Of a DNA stretch of 64,000 bases, positions 39,846 through 53,400 are shown piece after piece. The notes below the pieces were generated by a model. The model saw nothing but the letters and a program-made list of their open reading frames with translations, ran no database searches and had not been told where the DNA came from. The DNA comes from Tetraselmis striata (lineage: Eukaryota > Chlorophyta > Chlorodendrophyceae > Chlorodendrales > Chlorodendraceae), in NCBI GenBank assembly GCA_006384855.1, contig VCJN01001640.1:19355-83354 (forward strand), read 5' to 3'. Every line of letters starts with the position of its first letter. Within the stretch, counting starts at the first letter, position 1. A program made the position numbers and the translations under genes.

Positions 39846-42800
39846 TCAAGGGGCGGCGCCTGCTGCTGTAGAAGTCGCCGGAGCGCCATCGCCAGTCGTG
39901 GGCCCCGAGGGCGGCAAGTTCTCTTGCGCCGGCTCCCTCTTGGGGCAGGTGGCACGGTTGTGGCCAGCAGACCCGCACTTGCTGCATTTCCGTCGCCCCT
40001 TGGCCTTGTTGTCAGGCCGATTGTAGTCCTGCACGTTCGCGACAGCTTGAATCTTGGCCATGAGTGCCCTGTCGGCGGGGGCTGCTGCTTCCAGCGCCTT
40101 GCGCTTGCGGATGCCGTCCTCAATGCGCACCAGGCAGGCGAGGAGCTCTTCCGCCGCTTCTTGTTGGACGTATCCGTAGTCTACGCATATAAGGGACGTT
40201 ACGGTGCGCGACCTCCCCCACAGCTTGCCGTATAACTGCCTTGCATGGCGTTGCTGGTCCACAGGAATGTCCAGCACCCGCTGGAGGCCAGCGCAGAGAA
40301 CAGGGGTTACCTTGGCCGACAGGGGGGCTGCGACAGTCGCGGAAACCCTAGTAGCGTTGGTGCCATACGTCCATAGCAAGGACGACTCGAGCTGAGTTTT
40401 GTGCCATCTGGTGTTGATGAGGTGCAGGTGGAAGCCCGCCCAGGCTAGGTCACGATGGGCGGCGTAGAAGTGACGACATGGTAGGCCGGCTGTGATACAC
40501 ATCCCACAGGTACACCAGTGCGACTTGAAAACCGTGACGTTGTCCCCCTCCCGGTTGCACTGCACGCGGACTGGGTCGTAGAACACGATATACTGGCTGA
40601 CACGATGTAGGCTGTTCTCCACTTGCACAACCTTGCATGTGTCACCATCAGGACGAGATGCCAAAAATGATGCCCAACCAGCGCGGCGGAACGGGTCCTT
40701 CTCAGCGAGGTCGGCACGATCCAGGTGCTCAGTGAAGCGCCTGAGGTCCAGCGTCCCAGGATCAACTTGCGGGACCTCCGCCACAGGATGAAGAGTGACC
40801 TCGCCCTCCAGGTCTTCGCCATCAGGTACCGCCGCCGCCTCATGGCAAGCCACCACACGGTAGTTTCCGCTGCTCCCCATCTCCTCATGGCAAAGCTGAG
40901 TTGCGTAGCCTGAGATGTGCTCAGCCAGCTTGTCGGTGATATCTGGGAACCACTGCTTGCACAGCTTGTCCTCGTCCACCCGTGATGTCCCTGCACGAAT
41001 CTCGCGGATTTCCGTCTTCTTTGCCTTGCGTGCGTGAACCTCCCGGACCCGGTCAAATGCCTCCTCCAGTGTGAGGGTTCGCAGGAGGACACCATGCTTG
41101 TAGTCCTTGTTGGCGCCCTCGCCCCGGCTGCTGGCGAACGATGATGCAGAAAAGCACTGCAACCAAGGTGCCCCCCATCGAGGGAAGTTCGCGCCAAGTT
41201 GCTTCTTGAGGTAGCTTTCCGCACTGGGATATCTACCCAGCAACAGTGCCCACCTGTAATAGCACAATCACATGGAACTGTTAGAAAATATATGGGCTGG
41301 GGGGGTCGCATAATACGGCGCGGAGCAGGATGTATGGGTTGGGGGAGTCACATATGGGAGGGCGAGCAGCATAATGCGGCGCGGGGCTGGATGTATGGGT
41401 TGGGGGAGTCAGAGTATGGGAGAGCGAGCAGCATAATGCGGCGCGGGGCTGGATGTATGGGCTGGGGGAGTCAGAGTATGGGAGGGCTAGCAGCATAATG
41501 CGGCGCGGGGCGGGATGTATGGGTTGTGGGAGTCAGAGTATGGGAGGGCGAGCAGCATAATGCGGCGCGGGGCTGGATGTATGGGTTGGGGGAGTCACAG
41601 CATGGGAGGGCGAGCAGCATAATGCGGCGCGGGGCTGGATGTATGGGTTGGGGGAGTCACAGCATGGGAGGGCGAGCAGCATAATGCGGCGCGGGGCTGG
41701 ATGTATGGGTTGTGGGAGTCACAGCATGGGAGGGCGAGCAGCATAATGCGGCGCGGGGCTGGATGTATGGGTTGGGGGAGCCACAGCATGGGAGGGCGAG
41801 CAGCATAATGCGGCGCGGGGCTGGATGTATGGGTTGGGGGAGTCAGAGTATGGGAGGGCGAGCAGCATAATGCGGCTCGGGGCTGGATGTATGGGGTGGG
41901 GGAGTCAGAGTATGGGAGGGCGAGCAGCATAATGCGGCGCGGGGCTGGATGTATGGGTTGGGGGAGCCACAGCATGGGAGGGCGAGCAGCATAATGCGGC
42001 GCGGGGCTGGATGTATGGGTTGGGGGAGCCACAGCATGGGAGGGCGAGCAGCATAATGCGGCGCGGGGCTGGATGTATGGGCTGGGGGAGTCAGAGTATG
42101 GGAGGGCGAGCAGCATAATGCGGCGCGGGGCTGGATGTATGGGTTGGGGGAGTCACAGCATGGGAGGGCGAGCAGCATAATGCGGCTCGGGGCTGGATGT
42201 ATGGGTTGGGGGAGTCACAGCATGGGAGGGCGAGCAGCATAATGCGGCGCGGGGCTGGATGTATGGGTTGGGGGAGCCACAGCATGGGAGGGCGAGCAGC
42301 ATAATGCGGCGCGGGGCTGGATGTATGGGTTGGGGGAGCCACAGCATGGGAGGGCGAGCAGCATAATGCGGCGCGGGGCTGGATGTATGGGTTGGGGGAG
42401 TCAGAGTATGGGAGGGCGAGCAGCATAATGCGGCGCGGGGCTGGATGTATGGGTTGGGGGAGTCACAGCATGGGAGGGCGAGCAGCATAATGCGGCGCGG
42501 GGCTGGATATATGGGCTGAGGGAGTCACAGTTTGGGAGGGGCAGCGGCATATAGCTCGGCGCAAGGGAACATTGGGCTGGGGCAGCCAGGATACGGGAGG
42601 GGGAGAGCGGCAGCATACTGTATGGGGGGGGGGGGGGGGGGGGGGCACACCGTGCACGAAAGGCAACCTCGGTTTGTGTTTTGGATGTGGTGATGAAGTC
42701 CACTACAAGCTGTCCGATGGCGCCGCCCACTGCACTTCTGCAATTCTTGAAAATGTTGGCGATCAGGTGGTACAGGCACCATATGTGGTAGGCATGGGGA

Positions 42801-44033
42801 AATACGTCGGCCACCACAGCAACCACCGCGGGGTCAGCATCCGTGATGATGACGAGGGGAGCGATGTTGTCGTGAGCTTTGAACCACATTCGTAGTTGCC
42901 ACGCATACGAATCGGACTCCTCGTCGATGATGAAACACTGTCCGACGGGGATAGTGTGACCTTCCTTGCATATCGCAGAGAAAAACTCCGAGCTTGTAGC
43001 CGAGTTGGTCTAGGTTGTAGGTGTTGTCATGGATCAGAATATCCGACCCGCAGGCAATCCATGCTCTGCGCTGCTCGCCTGTGACCCACAGGACTCTCTT
43101 CAGGCGGTCCTCGTCGTCGAGAAGTTGGATAACAACAAGGTCAGGGTCCTTCAAATGCTGCTCCTCCAGAAGACGCTCGAGTAGGCGGCGGCATTGGCCG
43201 GTCGTGGGGGCACCAGAGCCCTTCACATTTCGCATAACGTTCCGGACCTGGGTCTCTTCGATGGTCTCGCCAGGAAAGTCGGCCACGAGCATCGCCTCTA
43301 GCTGCGTGTAAGTGCACTTCCCCCTCCCCACATAATGAGCGATCTTCTCACGCATGGCGTCCGGCAAAGGTTTGTCAGGGACAAGAACTTGTCGGTTGGG
43401 GCACAACGAGTGGGTCCCCCCAGATAGGCCCTCGCACGGACCGTGTGTCAACCCCGCCACAGCGGCCACGACCCACGCGGGATAGTCGCAGCGCGCCGCT
43501 TGGCTGGTGTGCTCGCCTGGGCGATTAGTCGTACGCCATATTGTGAGGAGGTAGGGGCATCCCACACGTCGGCTTGTACGTTGGCGGTGCTTGGAGGGGT
43601 CGTTCACCTTGAGACATGGCGCGGGCTTGCCAGAGTGCCCACACTGAATTCGAAGGCGGCGCGGGATCCCCTCGGCGTTCTTGTTGTCGGCGAGATGTTT
43701 CTGAGTAAACCCAACAGCCGTGGCGTAGTCATGTGCGTAGCGAACGATGACCTCGTGGGGTGTCGTGCCCCTGGCGAGCACGTGGCCGATGCGAGGTGGG
43801 TTGTCGACGGAGAAGCGGTCAAACTCTGGATCTGTAGCGTCAGGGGCAGAGCTTCCGATTGGAGGTGGCGCACTGTACGCGGCGGCGGGCTCAAATGGCG
43901 CTAACGGAACGGGTAGTGCAAGCTCGGGCGTCTGCGCAGTGGGAGGCAAGGAGCGCGGACCACCAAACACATCATGGATGGCAGATTCGGCGCCGCCAAA
44001 ACAGGCGCAAGCGGGCGGGGGAGAGGTGGCCAT
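39846..44033 (-). CDS. MULE transposase (FAR1-like, SWIM and zinc-knuckle)
   Basis: The first coding block runs from the ATG at 44033 to about 42640. It has a FAR1-type N-terminal region (RLRIQCGHSGKPAPCLKV), then the first catalytic Asp (LIHDNTYNLDQLGYKLG) and the second (IITDADPAVVAVV) with the PHAYHIWCLYHLIANI helix. One extra base near 42968 shifts the frame between the two Asp motifs. The second block (41267-39846) has the presumed catalytic Glu region (SRGEGANKDYKHG), a SWIM finger (CTCGMCITAGLPCRHFYA) and a C-terminal zinc knuckle (CSKCGSAGHNRATC). Between the blocks lies an intron of about 1.4 kb filled with a minisatellite. Apart from the single shift the gene looks complete and may be active. 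Confidence 0.8.
41288..42540. repeat. 62-bp minisatellite in transposase intron, about 20 units
   Basis: Units of the type 'ggctggatgtatgggttggg...gcataatgcggcgcgg' repeat every 62 bp with few variants (cacagc/agagt and gcg/gct alternatives). The period leaves the minus strand open across the array, which produces spurious long frames. Confidence 0.95.
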
Positions 44034-44217
44034 CGTGCCGGATGGGCGCGGGACTCTGAAAGTCAACGGCGAATAATCCAGAATGACCTATTTCAAATCC
44101 GTGCCCGTAGCGACCAGTAGACAGTGCCGCCGTTGCTGTGCTACTGGAGGCGCTACCGCGGCTTGTCCAGAACGGCTTGTCCAGAAGCTGCAATTGGACC
44201 TGGATACAAATAACGCT

Positions 44218-44246
44218 GTATCCACTGGATACAAGTAAGATGTCCC
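44218..44246 (-). repeat. MULE right terminal inverted repeat
   Basis: Partner of 39624-39652. Directly followed by the 9-bp duplication at 44247-44255. Confidence 0.9.
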
Positions 44247-44425
44247 GTAATTTAATATCAACAGTAAATGGACAAATTTATACCTTCCAGCAGTATTTGG
44301 GGGGGGAGGGGGGGCGGGGGGGGGGGGAGGGGGGAGCTCAGTGGCAAGTCTGCCGCAGCGGTCGTCTCAACCCAGCTGCTACGAGTACTCCAGGCACATA
44401 CGCCAGGTCTTGCAACCTCCCAGAC

Positions 44426-47400
44426 ATGGCGGCTCAACGACTGCGCGCCTTGTTGGCCCGCTTCCCTGGCCGCCGGTGCCTGCACATCGGCGCGGCGCGC
44501 GACGCGGACGTGGTGGTGGTGGGCGGTGGCCACGCCGGGTGCGAGGCGGCGGCGGCGGCGGTCCGCCGCGGAGCGCGCACCGCGCTTGTCAGCCCCGCGC
44601 CGGGCCGCAGCCTGGGCGAGATGAGCTGCAACCCCAGCATCGGCGGTCTGGCAAAGGGGACGCTGGTGCGGGAGGTGGACGCTCTGGGCGGCCTGATGGT
44701 GAGTTGGCTGGAGGCGCACGCAACGGCAGTCGGAGGGGAGTAATTTTAAAATTTCCGTCCTTTCTCTTCTCGGTTTCGCAGCTGTAAGTGGCGGGGGGCG
44801 AATAGCTCGCCAACAGGCCGGGCTGTGGTTTAGTCACCTCAGCACCGTGTGGGCGTTCCTCCATTCCCCGTTCCCCGCTCCGCCGCTTTACTCGCATCCG
44901 TTCTTGATCAACAACACAAAATGATACGTTGAACGTTGATACAGGTAAGGATTAGTCGCTAGTGTCTATCAAACAGACAATCGCAAGTTTTCATTAGGAC
45001 GCCACGTAGAGTACCCGCCCCATTCGGTGGTTCAGGTATAGTATGATTCCCAGCACCTGCACGAGTAGATCAATCATGACAGTGTCCAGTCGCATGGCCG
45101 AGCTCGTCGCGAGTCCGCCCGGTCGCGCTGACGCCATCGTGCACTTTTGCTCGTCGGCACAGGGGCGCGTGGCGGACGAGGCAGGCATCCAGTTCCGCAT
45201 GCTCAACGCCTCCAAGGTGAGGCTGCCGCCAAGCTTCCCTAGCACCACAGGGCGCGCGACAGGAACCCAGGCGCTACAGCGAATGCGAGCGGGTGGGCAG
45301 GCTGGTGGCTGGCTCGCGGGTACCGCGCCATGACCCCCCCCCCCCTCCCCCCCCACCCTGAGCAGGGCCCGGCGGTGCGGGGGCCGCGCGCCCAGATGGA
45401 CCGCGCGCTGTACAAGGCGGCGATGCAGCGGGAGGTGGGCGCGCTGTCGGCGGCCGGGCTGGAGGTGGTAGACGGCGCGGTGGCGGGGTTGATCACCTCG
45501 CGGGGGCACGCGGGGCGGCCGGCGGTGGCGGGCGTGGTGCTGCATGGCGGCGAGGTCATCTCTTGCCGCGCGGTCGTCATCACCACCGGCACCTTCCTGC
45601 GGGGTGTCATTCACATCGGCAGCCAGGCGAGCCTGCCCCAAAGCCCTGCCCCCCTATTCACCCCCTCCCCCCCCCCCCCCCCCCCCCCCTCCCCGCCCTC
45701 TTCCCCTCCGCCCCTATTCCGAAGTAATGCGGTGGAGGAGCCTGCCGCCCTTGCTGCTCCAAACAATGTGGGGCGCTCTGGTATCGACACGCGCCGATGC
45801 ATAAATCTATATGAATGATAAACATAGAGTCGTTGCGTTAATAACAATGATCTGCACATAAGTCCGATGACCCTATGTGTGTGTGCTCATAGGGGTGATG
45901 GCTGCTGGTCAGTATCCTCGCAATCTGTGGCCATCTGTTAGTTGGCATCGGATGTGCATACAGCCGACATGGGTATATGCACATATACAACATACAGGAT
46001 GCTCTTTACTACCCCCTTTAATACTCTCCAGGCTGGGTGCTTTCAACCATACCATAAGAGACAGAGAGAGAGAGCGAGAGATTACATATATGAAGTAACT
46101 TGACAGTTGAATCAGCGATGCGTCGATTTTTCAGAGAATTTTAAAAGAACGGGTTCTATATCACTGGCCTACAGCCCATTGCCAGCGCTTTGTACACCCC
46201 TGCACATAAGTTTGGGGTCCCTTTTCGGCAGTCTCAAGACTTCAGAAGTCTAGGGTACCTGAACGTAGGGTACATGAGTTGAAACCCTGGAATCTCAGAG
46301 GGTTTGATAAAACCTGCATGACGAGTTGCTCAAACCGAAGCTTAAAGACCTTTGACTAGGGTGTCACGCTGCACTTGGTGCGTGGATGGGCGTCGCCTGC
46401 AACTGCACCAAAACCAGGGTCGGTGTCACGCACACGCCGATGCGCGTAAATAGACAACCAAACCGCGCGATGGCCATGAACGCGTGAGGAAACACATTGG
46501 CGAGGGGCTCGGGAGCATTTGGTTGGGGTGCAGCCGTGTGGGCGGCGGCCAGTACATGTCGCGTTGCGATACTGGCATGGCATCAGTGTCGGCCACGCTC
46601 AGCAACACCCCCTTGGCTTTAAAACGCTATAACTTCTCAGGGTTTGCTCAGAAACTTGTTTTAAAAATACCACGCAATTGCTCGTTCATATCTATCTGCG
46701 TCGAAACCAATCTTTCAAAATCAAAAATTCGGTCCCGGAAAAAATTCCCCAAAGATGATCATCCAAGTTGCCCCTCACTGCCTCATGTGCCCACCCATGT
46801 CGGGCGCGTGGCTTTGCGCCAAGTGTGTGTCCAAGCCCCATACTCGGCTGTGCGAGAGCGTTATGTATGTGGATGACCACGGATCACCAACATTTGGCAT
46901 GTGCCGCCTCCTAGCGATACACACATCTACCAGCCAAAATGCCATTTTCCACAACACTTTTCAAGGAATTTCATTTTAATTAAAGTCCACGCCCCTACCG
47001 CGCCACCCCGCCCACGAAACGGTGCAACCCTACTGGCATTCCACCACGCGCCCCCATAGTAGATAGAGCATCGCCATACGCCAAGGGGGCCATCGAGCGC
47101 CTCTCCTACGTGCGTTCGCCGCAGAAACAGCAACATTTTCACCCCAAAACTGCTCCCCATAGTGGCCAACTTGTTGTCGGGGTGTCACGTCGTGCCTATA
47201 GCGACATGCTTTCAGTGGCCTACACGCACGGTGTGCGCAACTTGTGCCAAGGGGCGTATTCACCGAGTTTGGTGCGACGAGTGCCGCTATTTCCATAGGT
47301 TTGGACGGTTGGCGCAACCCATAATTTTCTAGCGCCAACGCATCATGCACTGATTTCGCGTTTTGTAAAGGGCGCCCACAAATGGTCGTGTATGTTGTCG

Positions 47401-50400
47401 CGCGGGTGGGTATGAAGCGCACAATAGGCGTTCGCCCGAACTAGTCCCACTGTACTTAGCATGTATGCACATGTAGCCGGCGTCATCCTCGCCCACGCAT
47501 TCGCTTTGCGATCGAAAATGCAAAACCCGGACTTATGTGGAGGGGTGTAGTATCAGAGTTTTTTTTTCCCCATTACCAGCAGCGAGTAGCGAGTGCCAGT
47601 ACTCATAGCCTCCCAACCGTGAGATCGTAATCGGACGGCTGTGTAATTAAGGACCGTGGGCGCGGGCGGGCGGGCGGGCGGGCGGGCGGGCGGGCGGGTG
47701 TATTGTAGTACTTTGTAGTACATTCCAGTACATAAGCGCTTTAGTCATACACCTATAGGCCCGATCCGCTGCACTATACGGGTACCCTACGGCAATAAAG
47801 CTCACCGCCGAAAAATCGACGCTTCGCTGGATAAACACGGCTACACAGGTGTATATTTGTACACCCAATAGGGCGCGTTCATGGCGTCAAGCCGCCTCTG
47901 AGATGTGCCGATGACTTGCTATGACGTGCCGCCCGGAAACGTTCCTCTTAAAACGTTCCTCTCTCTCCCTCTCCCTCTTCCTCCTGCCTTACATCTAGGA
48001 AGAAGTACGGCACCGCACAGCCGCCACCCTGCCACAGGCTCCTGAGGGACCCCCCCCCCCCCCTCCTCTCCACCCCCACCCTCTTCCCCTTTTCCATTTT
48101 CCCCCTGTCCGTTTGCCTGCAGTCTCGACCCGCTGGCCGCCTGGACAGCGGTACAGCCGAGGTGGCCAAGGCGGTGCCCAGCCTGGCGGGGCTGGCCGCC
48201 GCCACTGCGGTGGGCGCAGAGGACGCGGACGCCGCGCTGGCGGCGACCTCCCTGTCGGAGGCGCTCTCCACGCACGGCTTCCGGCTGGGCCGCCTCAAGA
48301 CAGGCACGCCGCCGCGGCTGGACGGGGACACGATCGACTGGAGCCGCACAGAGGAGCAGCCGGGCGACGAGGCCCCGGCGCCCTTCTCCTTCGCCAACCT
48401 CACGCGCCCCGGCTGGCGGCCGCCCGCGCGGCAGGTCAGTTGCTTCGGCACGCGCACCACAGCGGAGACGGAGCGCCTGGTGGCGGAGGCGGTCCGTGCG
48501 GGCCGCGGCGCCAGCTTTGAGGTGCGCGCGCCCCGCCCGCCCTGATGCAGCCCAGCGACCCCGCGCTGTCTTATCCACCAAAGACACCGGCATGCAGGGC
48601 GCAGAGCGCGCCTCCCAACACTGCTACGGGTACACTGAAGCAACGTAAGCAATGGTTTCGGAGCATAAAGCTATGGAGAGCTCTCAAGTGTGCGCACATG
48701 AGGGAGAGAGGGAGAGAGAGAGATGAGTACACCAGTCATTGATCTGCCATGAGTTAAGAGTGCCACAGAGGGCCGGACCTCCAATGGCTGGGTCTAGTGG
48801 GTATAATATATATCTACATATTTTATTATATGTAGTAAAAATATACATAGACATACATAAGAAATGTACATATATATCTACATATTTATTCATTTATATG
48901 TTTTATCTTCAAATAACTGAATCAGTGAATATATATATATATATAGAGAGAGAGAGATACATGTAGTTTATAAATCTGCATACATTAGATGTATATATAC
49001 ATTTATATATGTACATGATATAAACATTTGTTTCACGTGTTGATACCGCAATGCAAGCTACCATGCCAACCTCGCTACACCTGCCATCCCGCGTGCCCAC
49101 TGCCCCGCCGCTCTGCAAATGCTGCCCTCTATCCTTTGCCCCTGTCCTCATCGTGCCGCTGGCACCCCGGCGGGGTCTTGATGCCGCGGTTGGAATGGTT
49201 GCCGCAGGGCCCATCGGGGGCAAGCGCTGAGGGGCAAGCGGAGCCGCGCTACTGCCCCTCCCTGGAGTCCAAGTGGCGCCGCTTCCCGGGGCGCACGCAC
49301 CAGGCAACCCCCCCCCCCTCCTCCTTCCGTCCTCACCCCTCTACCCATCTCTTCATGTAGACCTCCTAAAGCTGCGGCACTGTTCAACAACGCACTCCAC
49401 TCCCACCGCCCCGATCCCGTACAGCAGGCCACAAATTTAGTGACAATCGTGCGTTGTTGATTGGATTAGTTGATGGTCACCGGCCAGCCACTCATGCACA
49501 GCCCATCCAAAAGGCTCTCGTTGGCCCAGTAGAGAGATAAAGCTGCCGAATGGCCGTGGCATGACATTGTCCGATTCCACAGGTGTGGCTGGAGCCGGAG
49601 GGGCTCTCCACCTCGGTGGTCTACCCCAACGGCATCTCCAACTCGATGGAGCCGGAGGACCAGCTGGCGCTGCTGGCCTCCATCCCGGGCCTGGAGCGCG
49701 CGCGCATGCTGGTGCCCGCCTACGCGGTGGAGTACGACTACGTGGACCCGCTGCGAGCTGCTGCCCAGCCTGGAGACGCGCCGCATCGGCGGCCTGTACC
49801 TCGCCGGCCAGATCAACGGCACCACCGGCTACGAGGAGGCCGCCGCGCAGGCGAGCCCCCCCCCCCCCCCCCCCCCCGGGGGCCCCATCTATCCTCGACG
49901 GCTGATGTGCCCATGCACAGCGCAGCAGGCGGCATGTGCAGTGATTGATTGTGGCATATCACTCCGCACGACACTATTCTTTGACTGCAATCGACGAATT
50001 CAATGCCCAGCATTAGTTAGCCCGGAGCGTTATTTTGAATAAGTTTACATTGGTGGAATACAGACAGCGTCTCATGAAACTCCGCGCTTTCGGTGAGCGG
50101 TCCCTACGCACGGCCAGCGGGTTGCAGTGCTGATGAGACAGGCGCGAAAGTGCCATGGTTGCTGAGTTCCCCGTCGGACACATTCGGATGGACATGCTCC
50201 CAGGTTGAACGCAGCAGCCTCCGTCGACAGGCGATGTAAAGGCCGCACCCTGAGGATGGAAAGGGGCCTTCGTCAGGCAATTAATGCCGACCATCGCCCT
50301 GCTGTGCCCACTGAACGGGGCCGGCTTGCTCCCGCTCCACCCTCACAGGGCCTCGTTGCGGGCGCCAACGCGGCGGCGCCTGCAGAGCCGCTGCTGCTGA

Positions 50401-53400
50401 GCCGCTCCGAGGCGTACGCCGGCGTGCTGGTGGACGACCTCGTCCAGCGGGGTGCGCTCCCCCCCCCCCCCCCCCCCCCCCCCGCCGCCTTTGCCTGCTT
50501 CCCCTCCATCTCACCCTCACCAACCCCGGGCTGAGCCCCCCCCCCCATTCCCCCCTTCCCTCCGCCCCCTAGGCACCGCCGAGCCGTACCGCATGCTGAG
50601 CGCGCGCGCGGAGTTCCGCCTGCTGCTGCGGCCCGACAACGCGGACCTGCGGCTCACCGAGACCGGCATCCAGCTGGGCCTTGTGGGTGCGGTCCGCCCG
50701 CCCCGCCTGGCCACCCCCCCTGTCAGTTCGTGCGCAAACTTTTGGCGGTCCAGCTGCCGCGTCAGCCTTGCTGTGGCACGAGGCTACCTTGTTGACCCCC
50801 CCCCCCCCCCCCCTGCCCCTCCCGACGCGCACCCGACCCGCCAGACGAAGCCCACGCAGAGAGGTTCCGCCAGCGGCGGTCGGAAGTGGCGGACGCGGAG
50901 GCGGCGCTGAGCGCTGCCGCTCTGAGCTCGAGCGAGTGGGCGCAGGCGGGCATCCGGGTGGCGCAGGTAGGGGCTGCCCTGGGGGGGGGGGGGGGCGGGG
51001 GGGGGATGCCCGGCCACATGGCGCCGCAAAGGCTGCCAGCAGTAGCGCTGCCCTGAACTGGCCTGCCCGCTGGCAAGGGTAGCGCTGCCTGGCCAGTGGA
51101 GCCCCGGCTGCTGAGCCCTGCGCACTCAGGTTGCTCAACATGTTTCTAGGGTTGTTGAATACGCCCAAACCCTAAAGCGCGCTGGTGGTGCGGTAGGACG
51201 GGTCCACGCTCTCCGCCGCCAAGATGCTATCCCACCAGGGCGTCACGCTGGAGGCGGCCGCGCAGGCGCTGGCCGCCAGGCAGGCCGAAGGTGCCCTCCC
51301 CCCCCCCCCCCCCCCCCAAAATGCTGTATATTCATGACGTAGCCGGGAGTGCTGATGCGACGACCGGAAGTTCCCCTCTTCTCTAGCTGGTGTTTCATGG
51401 TGGCAGGCGGCATATCAGCTGAACGCGGCTCGCAACCCACCCGCATGCTGAATTCAGTCTGAACGGCCATTGTGAGCTGTAATGATAACAGATTCGGGCT
51501 GAATTTATGCCGGAATGTCTGCGCACATAGCTAGTACTGTTGCTGTTTTAGATGGTATAATACTCCAAATGTATGCAATCGTGGAATTTGAAGTTAAGTT
51601 TGCTCGGGGTGATCGGCAGAAGCCGCCCCAGCACTTGACCTCGTGCGCCAACTGCAATATCCAATCGTGAAATTACCCCTGTGCGGCATGGGTGTAGAAA
51701 TCCCGGCGACAGCACGAAGACAGAAACATAAATGCGAATTTAAACTGAACATAATATGTATATATATGGTATATATTATATATGTATACATATACCTATA
51801 TAAATATATAACAGTAAGATTGGATTAGTGCAGGAGGTTCGAAAGGGAGTCGTTGGCCGTGTTGCGCCCGGGTAGCCTGGGCAGCTCGCGAGTTCCGGTA
51901 GAAGGGAGGGCTGACCCGAGCAGTAGAGTCAACCCCGGCGCCACCCCGCCAGGCGCAGAGCTGATCCGCGCGTGTGCATGCCCCCGACTCAGGCGCGGAG
52001 GCGGTGGCAGCGCTGGTGTCGGGCGGCGGGCTGGCTCGGCCAAGCACCGCGACCGCGGTGTACAACTGCTACTACGCGCCGTACGCGAACAGACAGGTAG
52101 GTGGGCCGCCCCCCGTAGTAGCGCACTCGCCCGCTGAGAGTTCTCGCGTGCTACTGTTGTTGCCGGTACGAGGTAGACTTTTGGGATCGTGCGATTATGC
52201 CCTTAATCCACCATGCGCCATGTGAGTTATTCTCTGTCGGCAGGTACCGGTGCCGGGTATGCGTACATGCCATCATGCCGTAGTAGTATGAGAATATAAC
52301 CTTCAGCGATATATATGTACCTATACATATATACATATAGCGATACATTCAGCGATATATATGTATGTATATAGCGTAGCGTACGGCAGGGCGGGACGCT
52401 TCGGCTGCCCGAGACCGCCCGCGCTCCCTGTTTGGGACATACCCCTCCTGTGGGAATACATAAACGGCAACACGGCGCCGCTCTAGCTAGATGCCCACCC
52501 GTGCAACGGTCGAAGTTGCGTTTAGCGGACCGAACCCCCCAGTGGACGCCTGGGAGTCTATGGTAAACTGGGCGCGGAAGCCGGAGACGCAGCGAAGACG
52601 TCTGAGATAGGCGGAGATAGCAGACGCGAGGGGCAGCCCAAGGCTGTGAAGGAAGTAGACGGGGTTGGAAACAGAAGAGGAGAGCCGGTAGCCGGAGCTG
52701 TAATGCACATCTGTGTGCCTACTGTGGTTAGATGGCAGGCCCTCAGAATAGCTCGGTCCGGGCGGCGGAGAGCAGCGGGTTAGCATGTTGTAATCAATTT
52801 GAATTTCAATATGTGTATGTATGTATATACACATATATATGTATTCATACACATATATACATATATATGTATAAATATATAATATACATATATTCGTGCG
52901 GCTTGGCCGTGAGACAGCTGGCCTGCTTAGCACCAGACTAAACGGGAACAAAGTTGTAAGAAATTCCCAAAACACATACATATATATGTGTGCATATGAA
53001 TATGTACATATATGCATGTATACACACCTGATTTGTATATATCTATATTTATTTATTCATATTTATGTATGTATTTTTCATATATACCCGACAAGATGAT
53101 AGTATTTTATAGGGTCTCGCGAGCAAACATGGTTCTTGCTGAATGGCACTTCCTCGAACGACTATAATGGAGATGAGTCCACACACAATGATCGCTGCAT
53201 GCTCATGTATATTTGTATGCGTGTGTAGGAATCGCTAATGCTACGTGCATCGCATGCTCCGGCACAAGCCGTCGTTTGCGTCGACGGAAGGATATATCAA
53301 CGCCCATTGGGGCTTTGCTGCCTGCCCACCTTCGCAGGCCAAGGACGTGGCGGGGCTGCGGAGGGACGAGCAGATGCACCTCCCGCCAGGTGCGCAGCAA

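Larger units (their letters stand above)
39615..44255 (-). mobile_element. Mutator-like element (MULE) with 9-bp target duplication
   Basis: The element proper is 39624-44246. Terminal inverted repeats of 29 bp start 'gggaaatcttacttgtatcc' on the left and 'gggacatcttacttgtatcc' on the right (read inward), with one mismatch. The direct 9-bp duplication 'gtaatttaa' lies at 39615-39623 and 44247-44255. A FAR1/MuDR-type transposase fills the interior. The intact ends and perfect duplication indicate a fairly recent insertion, upstream of MTO1 (180 bp before its ATG). Confidence 0.9.

Noticed and set aside
41281-42889. Long minus-strand frames of repeated 'PYIQPRAALCCSPSH' peptides
   Set aside because: They arise because the 62-bp minisatellite happens to stay open in several frames. 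They carry no domain, and the array lies in a transposase intron.
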